From assembly GCF_000682715.1 (NCBI RefSeq), contig NZ_AWFH01000006.1, positions 1 through 64,000 on the forward strand: DNA of 64,000 nt. Reading direction: 5' to 3'. The stretch is from Hyphomonas atlantica corrig. (GTDB lineage Bacteria; Pseudomonadota; Alphaproteobacteria; Caulobacterales; Hyphomonadaceae). Within the stretch, counting starts at the first letter, position 1; every line of letters starts with the position of its first letter. The notes beneath the pieces were generated by a model. It was given only the letters and a program-made list of their open reading frames with translations. It had not been told where the DNA came from and did not search any database. The position numbers and the translations under genes were made by a program. Below, piece after piece: positions 51,826 to 60,736 of the stretch.

Positions 51826-54285
51826 CTATTCCGGGCTTGGCCGTGCGCTGGCGAGAACTTCCCTCTTGCCAGCATGGTTCGGCGCAGAGATCGCGCCTTC
51901 TTCTTCCAGTCTGTCGATAACACCAGCAGCCTTGTTGTAGCCAATCTTCAGGCGACGTTGGAGATATGAGGTCGAGGCGCGCTGGTCACGCACAACAATG
52001 GCAAGCGCCTGGGCGTAGAGGTCATCCTCTTCGTCGCCGGAACTGGTGCCGAGCATCGCATCCATGACAGCTGATCCTGTGGAACCATCGTCAGGCGCTT
52101 CGAGCACATCCATGACATAGTCAGGCTCACCTTGCTCCTTGAGCCAATCGACAACAGATCCAACTTCCTCATCCGACACAAACGGGCCATGAAGACGTTG
52201 CGATTTCTTGCCGGGAGCCTGATAGAGCAAGTCACCCATGCCGAGCAATTGTTCCGCACCCTGCTCACCAAGAATCGTCCGGGAGTCGATCTTCGTGGTG
52301 ACCATATAGGAAATCCGTGTCGGGAAGTTCGCTTTGATCGTACCCGTAATAACGTCTACAGATGGACGCTGCGTAGCCGTGATCAGGTGAATGCCCGCGG
52401 CACGCGCCATCTGTGCAAGTCGCTGAACACAGCCCTCAATTTCCTTGCCGGCAACCATCATGAGGTCTGCCATCTCGTCGATTACAACAACAATGTTAGG
52501 AATATGATCTGTAGGCAGAACTTCTGATTCATAAACCGGCTTGCCGTGTTCGTCGAAGCCTGTTTGCACCTTGCGGATCAGTTCGTCGCCATTGTTGCGA
52601 TACTTGGCGGCCTTGTCGTTGAAGCCAGCCAGGTTCCGAACACCTGCCTTGGACATCAGCTCATACCGGCTTTCCATCTCGCGCACAGTCCACTGCAGCG
52701 CGTTCACGGCCTTCTTCGGATCGGTCACAACCGGGGCCAGCAGGTGTGGAATGCCCTCATAGATCGACAGTTCGAGCATTTTCGGGTCGATCATGATAAA
52801 GCGGCACTGCTCTGGCGAATGGCGGTAGAGCAGTGACAGGATCATCGCATTCACGCCGACGGATTTACCGGATCCGGTTGTACCCGCGATCAGCAAGTGA
52901 GGCATCTTGGACAGGTCGACCACGGTGGGCACACCGCCAATGTCTTCGCCCAGCGCCATAGGCAGGCTGGCCCGCGTTCCGACATAGGCTTCGGACTGGA
53001 GCAGTGTGCGCAGGAAGACCGTATCGCGATCCTCGTTCGGCAGCTCGATCCCGATGGCATTCTTGCCGGGCACGACGGCCACACGGGCAGAGATAGCGCT
53101 CATTGACCGGGCAATATCGTCTGCAAGAGAGATCACGCGAGATGACTTGACGCCGGGGGCGGGTTCCATCTCGAACAAAGTAATCACCGGGCCTGGGCGC
53201 ACTTCCTTGATACGGCCGCGCACGCCGAACTCTTTCAGCACATCTGTCAGGCGCGCAGCCTTTTCGAGCAAGGCATCCTCGTCCACCGTGTCGCCGCGCT
53301 CCTCTGGCATCTGGAGCAGGTCGATGGAAGGCAGGCGTGTTGATTTGCGGCGACGTTCGGATTTGGTCACGCGCGGCTGGCTCGGCGCCTTTGGTTTCGA
53401 CACAGGTACAGACAGGCGACGCGTCTGGATGGGTTCGAAATCGTCGTCCTCATCTTCATACATCTCATCCTCATCGAGGGACGTCTCGTCTTCCTCATAG
53501 GACTCGTCGTCTTCCTCGTCAAAGTCGACATCATAGGAGTCTGCATCGGCGTACTCCTCATCTCCTTTGACGACGCGTGCGCCGCGGTTGACGCGTTCCA
53601 CCTCTTCCTCATCCACTTCCTGGGCCTTTGGCTTGAAGTGCGAAGCGACAGAAACAAGGAAGCCACCAATACCGGTTGCCTTGCGCGCGGCATGACGCCC
53701 GGACTGTGTCGCGGCATGCTGCAACAATTGCGCATCGCGGCGACGGAAACCCATGGCCGACAAGGCGGCCCACATGGAGGCCGCGCCGAGCAAGGCCCCC
53801 GCCCAAGTGTTCGGTGATGGCAAGAGCAAGGCGCGGAAAGGCATGGAGGCATAATAGAATAGCGCATCCCCGACCATGCCGCCGAGCCCGGCGGACAATG
53901 GCCAGGATTCCGGGACGGGCCATGCCGCGAAGAATGCAGCCGAAAGCGGCACGAACGCAAAACCCATGAGCCAGCGGCGCACGCGCGGCATGCCGATCAA
54001 CACAGTACGCATGGCACCGCCAATCATCATGGCAAGACCCGCCGCCCAGGCCGACCAGCCGAGCATCTGCCGCGACAAGTCCGCAAAGATCGCGCCGGGC
54101 CCGCCGAACAGGTTCTGCACTTCCGCGTCTGTTGCTGCATTCCAGCTGGGATCGCTGGGCATGTAAGAGCCAACGCTTCCGCAGATGAATACGCCCAGAC
54201 CGAAGGCCGCCGCCCCTGTCAGGATCCGCCAGATCGGGTCACTAACACTTGGGAGGTCGTCTTCAGTGTAAACGTAATCTGTCAT
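51826..54285 (-). CDS. ftsK: DNA translocase FtsK
   Basis: Septal DNA pump for chromosome segregation, 819 residues. The N-terminus has about four membrane spans (to about residue 170), then a long linker. The linker holds a strikingly acidic run (Asp/Glu, roughly residues 215-285; near 53440-53640). The RecA-type motor has Walker A IAGTTGSGKSVGVN and Walker B IVVVIDEMADLMMV. The C-terminal gamma winged-helix contains QRRLKIGYNKAAGVIDRLEE, which would read KOPS-like signals and contact XerD. The start at 54285 (MTDYVYTEDD) is chosen; earlier GTG/Met codons have weaker support. Confidence 0.96.
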   Translation of the reverse strand: MTDYVYTEDDLPSVSDPIWRILTGAAAFGLGVFICGSVGSYMPSDPSWNAATDAEVQNLFGGPGAIFADLSRQMLGWSAWAAGLAMMIGGAMRTVLIGMPRVRRWLMGFAFVPLSAAFFAAWPVPESWPLSAGLGGMVGDALFYYASMPFRALLLPSPNTWAGALLGAASMWAALSAMGFRRRDAQLLQHAATQSGRHAARKATGIGGFLVSVASHFKPKAQEVDEEEVERVNRGARVVKGDEEYADADSYDVDFDEEDDESYEEDETSLDEDEMYEDEDDDFEPIQTRRLSVPVSKPKAPSQPRVTKSERRRKSTRLPSIDLLQMPEERGDTVDEDALLEKAARLTDVLKEFGVRGRIKEVRPGPVITLFEMEPAPGVKSSRVISLADDIARSMSAISARVAVVPGKNAIGIELPNEDRDTVFLRTLLQSEAYVGTRASLPMALGEDIGGVPTVVDLSKMPHLLIAGTTGSGKSVGVNAMILSLLYRHSPEQCRFIMIDPKMLELSIYEGIPHLLAPVVTDPKKAVNALQWTVREMESRYELMSKAGVRNLAGFNDKAAKYRNNGDELIRKVQTGFDEHGKPVYESEVLPTDHIPNIVVVIDEMADLMMVAGKEIEGCVQRLAQMARAAGIHLITATQRPSVDVITGTIKANFPTRISYMVTTKIDSRTILGEQGAEQLLGMGDLLYQAPGKKSQRLHGPFVSDEEVGSVVDWLKEQGEPDYVMDVLEAPDDGSTGSAVMDAMLGTSSGDEEDDLYAQALAIVVRDQRASTSYLQRRLKIGYNKAAGVIDRLEEEGAISAPNHAGKREVLASARPSPE

Positions 54286-54437
54286 GGGGTGAGGCATCTC
54301 CACTGGGGTCGCGGGGGAGCCCTCACTCTGCCGCAACACGCTTAACGCCCGGCAAACGCGCGTAAAACTTTTGCAGCGCGCAAATTAACTTTTCGGAGAC
54401 CATGAGTGCCTGGACCTTGATGATTTTGAAGACCGAA

Positions 54438-54451
54438 TTGATCCAGATCAA
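54438..54451. promoter_or_regulatory. FNR/FixK-type binding box
   Basis: TTGAT-CCAG-ATCAA matches the FNR/FixK consensus TTGAT-N4-ATCAA exactly. It lies 109 bases before the fasciclin gene start and 153 before ftsK. A role in oxygen-responsive control of the fasciclin gene is inferred. Confidence 0.6.
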
Positions 54452-54559
54452 GAAGGCTGATCGCGTGTGCGGAATCGCGTGTATTCTCTGTAACCTTGGG
54501 AACTCTCAGGCCGGGGGCGCCATTGATCGAGCGAGACCAACCCCAAAGGAGAGCTCGAT

Positions 54560-55435
54560 ATGAAACGCACACTGATCGTTCCCGCAACCATCGCCCTGTT
54601 AACCGGTATGGCCGCTACGGCGCAGGAAACTAACGAATCCGCCGCAGAAATTAACACCTCGGCCGCAATCGAGGCAGAGGCAGACGTAAACACTGATGAA
54701 ATGTCTGTTGAAGAGCTGAACGCGCTTCAGCTGGATGTTCTTGAATCATCTGACACGACCGAGGCCAGCGAAGAGCAGATATTCACCGCGCAGGCAGACA
54801 CCGACACGATGACGGCCGATGCTGATCGCACACATCCGACCGGCGACACCAAGTCCCATGAATGGGACAAGGCCGACATGGACAAGCAGGTCACTGCAGA
54901 GGCTGATCTGGAAGCCGATACAGAAATGGGTATGGGCGGACCTGATTACGCGTCTGAAACCGCCGCGATGACCGATACCGCGATGCAGGGCACTATCGCC
55001 CAGCTTGCCTCCGAAGACGCCCGCTTCACGACCCTCGTTGCACTGGTTGAGCAGGCTGGCCTGAGTGAAAAACTGGACGCCGACGGCGAATACACTGTCT
55101 TCGCGCCGACGAATGCCGCCTTTGAAAAGCTTGACCCTGAACTGGTCACCAAGCTGAAATCCGGTGAAGCCAACGACACGCTGAAATCAATTCTGAAGAC
55201 GCATGTTGTCGAGGGTGAAACCATGAGCAGCGCGCTGGTCGAAGGCGACAACACAGTCGCTACGATGGCAGACGCAGACCTGATTGTCCGCAAGACAGGC
55301 GACAGCGTTACAATTGGCAATGCGACGGTCGTCGCTGCTGACATCGACGCATCAAATGGTGTGATCCACGCAGTCGATACGGTCATCATTCCAGTTGATC
55401 TGGATCTGACCGACGAAGAAGAGACAGAGTCATAA
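54560..55435 (+). CDS. secreted fasciclin-domain protein with acidic N-region
   Basis: A 291-residue exported protein; signal peptide to about residue 21 (TGMAATA-QE). Residues 25-130 are Ala/Glu/Asp/Thr-rich and low-complexity. One fasciclin (FAS1) domain follows (about 145-275): TIAQLASEDARFTTLVALVE, YTVFAPTNAAFEKLDP, LKSILKTHVVEGETM and SNGVIHAVDTVIIP. FAS1 domains mediate adhesion, and in bacteria often occur in biofilm or stress proteins. AAAGGAGAGC precedes the ATG. Single gene with a candidate FNR box upstream and a terminator after. Confidence 0.92.
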   Translation: MKRTLIVPATIALLTGMAATAQETNESAAEINTSAAIEAEADVNTDEMSVEELNALQLDVLESSDTTEASEEQIFTAQADTDTMTADADRTHPTGDTKSHEWDKADMDKQVTAEADLEADTEMGMGGPDYASETAAMTDTAMQGTIAQLASEDARFTTLVALVEQAGLSEKLDADGEYTVFAPTNAAFEKLDPELVTKLKSGEANDTLKSILKTHVVEGETMSSALVEGDNTVATMADADLIVRKTGDSVTIGNATVVAADIDASNGVIHAVDTVIIPVDLDLTDEEETES

Positions 55436-55468
55436 GGCTCCTCCCCTTCTGGCCATGTGCCAAGGAAA

Positions 55469-55503
55469 AAGCCCCGGCAGATCGCTCTGCCGGGGCTTCT
55501 TTC
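55469..55503. terminator. bidirectional terminator between the fasciclin gene and amtB
   Basis: Perfect stem AAGCCCCGGCAGA / TCTGCCGGGGCTT with loop TCGC, flanked by A-rich and T-rich sides, usable on both strands. Confidence 0.93.
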
Positions 55504-55520
55504 TTGGGAGGTTACGCAGT

Positions 55521-56900
55521 TTAGTTTGCAAACTCCGGATAGGCTTCCAGGCCGATCTCGGACTTGTCGAGACCGAGTTCCTCTTCCTCGGCCGTCGGAC
55601 GCACGCCGATGGTGAGCTTGAGAACATACCAGATGATGGCAGACACGATCATCACGAAGACACCGGTCAGAACCACGCCGACCAACTGGCCGATATAGTT
55701 CGGGTCACCAGCTTCGTTCGGCATGATGGCGTTCGTGTAGGAGAACGGAACCACCATTGTGCCCCAGATGCCGCAGACCAGGTGAGCCGGGATAGCGCCG
55801 ACCACATCGTCGATCTTGAACTTGTCGAGCAGCGGTACGGAGACAACAACCAGGATACCACCGACAGCGCCGATGAGGATGGACGCACCCATGCTTGGTG
55901 CCAGCGGCTCAGCCGTGATGGACACCAGACCACCGATCGCACCATTGAAGACCATCGTGGCGTCGATCTTGCCCTTGTACAGGATAGCTGTCGTGAACAT
56001 TGCCGCGATTACGCCACCTGCTGCAGCGAGGTTCGTGTTGGCGAAGATCTGGCTGACGGAGTTGATGTCAGCGATAGAGCCAGCGGCCAACTGGGACGCA
56101 CCGTTGAAGCCGAACCAACCGAACCAGAGGATAAACGTACCGAGAGCGGCGAGCGGGATGTTGTTGCCCGGCATCGGATTTACCTGCTTGCCGAAATACT
56201 TGCCGATACGTGGCCCGATGATGATGGCGCCTGCCAGAGCTGCCCAGCCACCGGTTGAGTGAACCAGAGTGGAGCCAGCAAAGTCAGAGAAGTCCCAAGC
56301 GGAGTCGAGGTAACCACCACCCCACTCCCAGGATGCCACGATCGGATAGATGAACGCGGTCAGCAGGGCTGTGAAGATCAGGAATGGCCAGATTTTCACG
56401 CGTTCAGCGATCGTACCTGACACAATGGATGCGGCCGTTGCCACAAAGACCATCTGGAAGAACCAGTCAGAAGCAGCCGCATAATCCCCGTGCGACTCTT
56501 CAAGTGGTGCGCTGGACCAGATGAAATCCGGAATGCCGAACAGGCCGGCGGCGACTGTGGCGGATGGGTAGGCCATATTATAGCCGATCAGCCAGAACAT
56601 GATGCCCGCAACAGAGAACAGGGCGACGTTCTTGGTCGACTGCATTGCTGCGTTCTTGGAGCGGACAAGGCCTGCCTCCAGCATGCAGAAACCGGCGGCC
56701 ATGAACATCACGATGATGCCGCCAATCAGGAACAGATAGCTGTTGTCGACATAGGCGCTGGCACTTCCAGCAACGCTCTCTTCGAGCGCCGCAAGCCGGG
56801 CTTCCATGTCAGCATCCTGGGCATAAGCTGCTGCGCTTGCCATGATAGCGGCTGGCAGCAACGCTGCTCCGCGTATTGTATTTTTTAATGTTTGGCCCAT
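55521..56900 (-). CDS. amtB: ammonium transporter AmtB
   Basis: Trimeric inner-membrane ammonium channel, 459 residues, with a cleavable signal (ASAAAYAQ) and 11 expected spans. The pore twin histidines are present: one in STLVHSTGGWAALAG and one in IPAHLVCGIWGTM. PhePhe-gate and Asp regions (MLEAGLVRSKNA, NMAYPSATVAAG) fit. AAGGAGGGGCC precedes the ATG at 56900. No glnK is adjacent, so PII control would come from elsewhere. gltBD, the likely user of the ammonium, is 41 kb away in the same window. Confidence 0.95.
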   Translation of the reverse strand: MGQTLKNTIRGAALLPAAIMASAAAYAQDADMEARLAALEESVAGSASAYVDNSYLFLIGGIIVMFMAAGFCMLEAGLVRSKNAAMQSTKNVALFSVAGIMFWLIGYNMAYPSATVAAGLFGIPDFIWSSAPLEESHGDYAAASDWFFQMVFVATAASIVSGTIAERVKIWPFLIFTALLTAFIYPIVASWEWGGGYLDSAWDFSDFAGSTLVHSTGGWAALAGAIIIGPRIGKYFGKQVNPMPGNNIPLAALGTFILWFGWFGFNGASQLAAGSIADINSVSQIFANTNLAAAGGVIAAMFTTAILYKGKIDATMVFNGAIGGLVSITAEPLAPSMGASILIGAVGGILVVVSVPLLDKFKIDDVVGAIPAHLVCGIWGTMVVPFSYTNAIMPNEAGDPNYIGQLVGVVLTGVFVMIVSAIIWYVLKLTIGVRPTAEEEELGLDKSEIGLEAYPEFAN

Positions 56901-56976
56901 CGGCCCCTCCTTCGTCACGAGACTGCAGAGCTCGGGACCCCCCGCGCTCTCCCAGAACCGATATGATTGCGGGCCC

Positions 56977-56993
56977 GTGCGAATGTCGCACCA
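56977..56993 (-). promoter_or_regulatory. sigma-54-like promoter or palindromic operator upstream of amtB
   Basis: The minus strand reads TGGTGCGACATTCGCA, with GG and GC spaced as in -24/-12 promoters; 9 of 12 consensus positions agree. The same bases form a perfect GTGCG-N5-CGCAC dyad. Distance to amtB is 78 bases. Either reading is plausible; neither is proven. Confidence 0.3.
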
Positions 56994-57113
56994 GCATGGG
57001 GGATGACCGGTCTTTCTGGGGGGGCATGGTCAAAGCATGGGCAGTGATGCGGCGAATCGCCTAAAACTCCATCATCGCTGGACGATTGCTAACAGCGTCA
57101 CTAGCTAAGGCTC

Positions 57114-58352
57114 ATGACTCAAACGCACCCCCGGTCTGACCAGACGTATGACCTCGCCATCATCGGCGCTGGCCCCGTAGGTACGACGCTTGCCATCTTG
57201 GCAGCGCAGCGAGGATTTTCGGTCGCGCTTGTTGATGCGCGCGACCCGGACGTCGCGCCACGCCCGGATACTCGCACCTTTGCGATTGTGCGCGGCAGCT
57301 GGCGTTTGCTGGGCGCAGCTGGCGTTACAGACGCGCTCTGCGGATCGACTGAACCCCTCAACGGTCTTGAAGCAGTCGATGGCGGAACCCATTGGTTCGG
57401 TGCGCCCGGCGTGTTGTTCGGCAATGAAGACCTGCCCGACGATCCGGACGGCCAACCCCTCGGGCAGATGGTACCCGCCGCCGCGCTGCAGGCGGCGCTA
57501 GATGGCACATGCGCAGACATGGACCAGATCCACTGGATCCGCGGAAAACTGTTCCGGGACATGGAAACGGGCAATGCCGGGGCGATTCTCACCCTGTCCG
57601 ACGAAACACAAATCAGCGCGCGCCTTGTCGCGGCCTGTGACGGCATGAAATCGGCGGTGCGCGAGTCGGTGGGGATCACGACCGAAGGACACGATTACAA
57701 TCAGTCTGTCTTTGCGGCGAACGTGAAGCTGGATCGCCCGCATGAAGGCATTGCGCGCCAATTGTTCACGCCCGAAGGCCCATTCGCCACGCTGCCTATG
57801 CCTGACAATCGCGCCAATCTTGCCTGGTACATGAAACGCGGCGCGGCAGAGGCAATTGCTGCCATGCCTGTTGAAGACATCAATGCCGAATTGAATGCCC
57901 GCTTTGCTGACTTTGCCGGTCCCATGGAAATTGATGGTCCCTATTCCGCCTATCCACTTGTCATGCAATTGGCGACGCGGATGGTAGGGCCTCGCACCGC
58001 GCTGGTCGGCGATGCTGCACACCGAATCAATCCGCTGGCAGGACAGGGGCTTAATCTGGGCTTCAAGGATGTTGGTGCGCTGATTGATGTCATGTGTGAC
58101 GCGCGGGATGTGGGCTTGGATCCGGGATCGGATGTGAGCTTGGAGCGTTACGAGAAATGGCGCCGGTTTGATGCAACGGCGGCCGCCATGTTCATGGATG
58201 GTATCGACAAGGCCTTCACGAATGACAGCGCGGTTCTTAAGCCCCTTCGGGGTCTTGCGCTTTCCCTCGCGCAAAAAATCACCCCACTACGTCAAGCACT
58301 CGCCCGCCAGGCAAGCGCCGATCAGGCCCATCTGCCGAGTTTGATGCGCTAG
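57114..58352 (+). CDS. UbiH/UbiF/COQ6-family FAD-dependent hydroxylase
   Basis: Flavoprotein monooxygenase of 412 residues, probably a ring hydroxylase of ubiquinone synthesis. FAD sites are DLAIIGAGPVGTTLAILAAQ at the N-terminus, CDGMKSAVRESVG in the middle and ALVGDAAHRINPLAGQGLNL near the C-terminus; length and order fit UbiH-type enzymes. The specific ring position is not predictable. The gene stands alone and ends in CTAG overlapping the DUF971 gene. Confidence 0.9.
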   Translation: MTQTHPRSDQTYDLAIIGAGPVGTTLAILAAQRGFSVALVDARDPDVAPRPDTRTFAIVRGSWRLLGAAGVTDALCGSTEPLNGLEAVDGGTHWFGAPGVLFGNEDLPDDPDGQPLGQMVPAAALQAALDGTCADMDQIHWIRGKLFRDMETGNAGAILTLSDETQISARLVAACDGMKSAVRESVGITTEGHDYNQSVFAANVKLDRPHEGIARQLFTPEGPFATLPMPDNRANLAWYMKRGAAEAIAAMPVEDINAELNARFADFAGPMEIDGPYSAYPLVMQLATRMVGPRTALVGDAAHRINPLAGQGLNLGFKDVGALIDVMCDARDVGLDPGSDVSLERYEKWRRFDATAAAMFMDGIDKAFTNDSAVLKPLRGLALSLAQKITPLRQALARQASADQAHLPSLMR

Positions 58353-58654
58353 TCCGGCTTTGCAAGCTCCCGCAGGAGTTTCCAAGTATAGAGCCCGGAA
58401 TCATGCCCGTCTGAAAACCTTATACGGATGGCATAGCGCCCAACTGGCTCTGCTCCGACGACAGAGATATCTTCCGGCACAGGTGCCTGTGGCGGCTTGG
58501 GTCCGCTGCCATGTCCTCGCACCTCTGCAGACGGGCTCTCTTCACGCAGGCGCTTGTAGGCAATCGTACCGGATACCCCGTCCTCGAAGGCAATGGCCAA
58601 TTCCTGGGCTGATTTTCTGAATGCCAATTTCGTGGGCCAGGATGGTTCGCTCAT
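58349..58654 (-). CDS. DUF971 (gamma-butyrobetaine hydroxylase-like N-domain) protein
   Basis: A 101-residue single-domain protein with [56 protein letters not shown] and a C-terminal LLREL. This is the DUF971 fold, also an N-domain of carnitine-synthesis hydroxylases and Fe-S related proteins. Its start overlaps the Trm112-like stop by four bases, so the two are translationally coupled. Function in bacteria not established. Confidence 0.9.
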   Translation of the reverse strand: MSEPSWPTKLAFRKSAQELAIAFEDGVSGTIAYKRLREESPSAEVRGHGSGPKPPQAPVPEDISVVGAEPVGRYAIRIRFSDGHDSGLYTWKLLRELAKPD

Positions 58655-58887
58655 GTGGTGGGCTCGTCGTCGGCTTCCACAGCATCCAGGTCTCGCGCCT
58701 CATCCGCGAGCATGATCGGAATTCCATTGCGGATCGGATAGGCAAGCCGGGCCTTCGGGGAGACGAGCTCATCTTCTGACCGGTCATAACTGAGCGGCTG
58801 GCGGCTGACCGGGCAGATCAGGATTTCCAGTAGGCGCGGATCAACCCCGGAAGGGCCCAGGCGCTGTGGCGCGGATTCGTCGGACAT
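58651..58887 (-). CDS. Trm112 family protein
   Basis: A 78-residue small protein related to eukaryotic Trm112, an activator of methyltransferases. It has [20 protein letters not shown] and [20 protein letters not shown]. Only one cysteine of the usual zinc-ribbon set (ICPVSRQ) is present, which is typical of many alphaproteobacterial members. Coupled to DUF971. It starts 8 bases after the Lon-N gene stop. Confidence 0.92.
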   Translation of the reverse strand: MSDESAPQRLGPSGVDPRLLEILICPVSRQPLSYDRSEDELVSPKARLAYPIRNGIPIMLADEARDLDAVEADDEPTT

Positions 58888-58895
58888 GAGAGCCT

Positions 58896-59546
58896 CTATT
58901 GCAGCGTGCCGCCGTCTTCGCCGGACACATCCATTTCAAGCAGGGTGATGAGCGTTTCAGTGCGATCTTTCAAGGTAGGCGCTTCAACGAGCGCCTGTTT
59001 TTCCATTACGGAGAACGGACATCCGGAGCAGAGGGCATTGACCAATGTTTCCAGCGGCGCTTCTTCCACAGCGCTCCAATCCGTCGACATGTCGTGCGCC
59101 TCAGTATAGTCGTGCAGCGCAGATACCAGACGAGACCGGTCAGGAAGTTTGGAATCTGGAACGTCTTTCAGGTCCGCTTCATAGGGTGCCCAGTCTGGCA
59201 CGACCTGACGGTAGGGCGTCATCACGGAAAGTTCTTCCTTCACATCAAACCGGGCAATACCGGTCAGCGTGATCAGGTAGCGCCCATCGCCGGTTTCCGA
59301 CCACGCGGTGATCCGTCCAGCACATCCTGTATGGGCAACATCCGGTTTTGCCTTGGAGCCGCCCACAGACTGGATCATGCCAATCATCCGCATATCCTGA
59401 ATGACGTCATCAATCATGTTCAGATAGCGCGGTTCGAAAATGTTGAGCGGCAATTGCCAGCGCGGGAACAGCAACGCCCCCGGCAGCGGAAAGATAGCCA
59501 GCTCCTCGGGCAATTCGGAAAGGCGCGTGAAGCTGGGCTGTGACAT
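58896..59546 (-). CDS. Lon N-terminal-domain (substrate-binding) protein
   Basis: A 216-residue protein with only the Lon N-domain: [60 protein letters not shown] and LTGIARFDV. No AAA+ or protease domain. It may bind unfolded protein or modulate Lon. The start at 59546 ([11 protein letters not shown]) is taken; the long frame overlaps the thioredoxin gene. Part of the minus-strand CnoX-LonN-Trm112-DUF971 block. Confidence 0.92.
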   Translation of the reverse strand: MSQPSFTRLSELPEELAIFPLPGALLFPRWQLPLNIFEPRYLNMIDDVIQDMRMIGMIQSVGGSKAKPDVAHTGCAGRITAWSETGDGRYLITLTGIARFDVKEELSVMTPYRQVVPDWAPYEADLKDVPDSKLPDRSRLVSALHDYTEAHDMSTDWSAVEEAPLETLVNALCSGCPFSVMEKQALVEAPTLKDRTETLITLLEMDVSGEDGGTLQ

Positions 59547-59601
59547 ATACTCGATCTCTTTCTGGTGTTGCCTGAAAGAGGGATGTGGCGCGCCTACGCC
59601 A

Positions 59602-60492
59602 TCAGGCAAACATGAGCGACGCCAGACGACGCCGACCGCTGACGGTTGCTGGGTCAGTTGCGCCAGCCGCTTCAAACATTTGTAGCAGCTTTTCCTTGGC
59701 CTTGCCCTCTTTCCAGTCGAGGCCGGCGCTGAGGATAATCAGCAGATGATCAATGGCGTCCCCAAAACGCCCTGCCGCGGCGTACTTTTCGGCAAGGTCG
59801 AAGCGCTGGTCATGATTGTCCGGATCAGCGAGTACAGCTGACAGCGCCTCTTCAAACTCATCCGGAGCGGCCGCATCATCGCCCATCATGTCAATCGCCG
59901 TTCGGACGCCTTTGACGGCACTGTCATTGCGCTTGTCTTCCGGCACCATTTCCAGCGTGGCTTCGGCGCGCTCCTTGTCACCATTGGCAAGATAACACCG
60001 AGCAAGGCCTGCCAGCGCGGTAACGTTTTCAGGCTCCTGCTGGAGAATTGCTGCATAGATTTGGGCGGCCGTACCGATATCGCCAGCCTGGCTTGCCGCT
60101 TCTGCCTGTTCGAGCGCCTCGGCCAGCATCTTTCCGGCATCGGTGCCACTCAGCAGCTTGTCGATAAAGGCGTTGATCTGTCCTTCCGGAAGCGCGCCCA
60201 TGAATGCATCAACCGGGCGGCCCTTGTCGAAGGCGTAAACCGCCGGGATAGAGCGCACGCCGAGCTGACCGGCATAGGCGGGGTTCTCATCAATGTTGAT
60301 CTTGACCAGCTTGACCTGACCGCCGCGCGCGTCGACCGCCTTTTCGATGATCGGGCCCAGCGTGCGGCAAGGACCGCACCAGGGCGCCCAGAAATCAACG
60401 ATAACCGGTTGGTTCTCCGACGCCTCCACGACGTCTGCCATGAAGTCCTGATCGGTCGTGTCCTTGATGTTCAGCGATGCCGTATCGGTCAT
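59602..60492 (-). CDS. thioredoxin-TPR protein, CnoX (YbbN)-like
   Basis: A chaperedoxin-type protein of 296 residues. It has an N-terminal thioredoxin domain with WAPWCGPC (Cys39, Cys42 both present, so redox-active), cis-Pro in VRSIPAVYAF, and a C-terminal set of TPR-like helices (about 120-280; AAQIYAAILQQEPENVTAL, ALAGLARCYLANGDKERAE). Such proteins protect unfolded proteins from oxidation. AAGGGACAC precedes the ATG. First in the block with Lon-N, Trm112 and DUF971, and divergent from lolA. Confidence 0.9.
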   Translation of the reverse strand: MTDTASLNIKDTTDQDFMADVVEASENQPVIVDFWAPWCGPCRTLGPIIEKAVDARGGQVKLVKINIDENPAYAGQLGVRSIPAVYAFDKGRPVDAFMGALPEGQINAFIDKLLSGTDAGKMLAEALEQAEAASQAGDIGTAAQIYAAILQQEPENVTALAGLARCYLANGDKERAEATLEMVPEDKRNDSAVKGVRTAIDMMGDDAAAPDEFEEALSAVLADPDNHDQRFDLAEKYAAAGRFGDAIDHLLIILSAGLDWKEGKAKEKLLQMFEAAGATDPATVSGRRRLASLMFA

Positions 60493-60736
60493 AGGTATTG
60501 TGTCCCTTGAATATCTGCACGGAACATGGGCCGCAGCATCCCATTTCGCAAGGCAGCGGCCTGACACCGAAGCGCGCGGTCTACGTTCATCTGACAGTCA
60601 ATTCCGGTGTTGCACTTGTTGAAGGTGAACCGCGCGCAACGAAAAGCGACGAAAATACCTTTTTCGCGCCCTGTTTCTGCAAGGCCCGCGCGCTTAAGTA
60701 CAAGGCCATTGGTCAACGAACTGAGGAGACCGCAAA

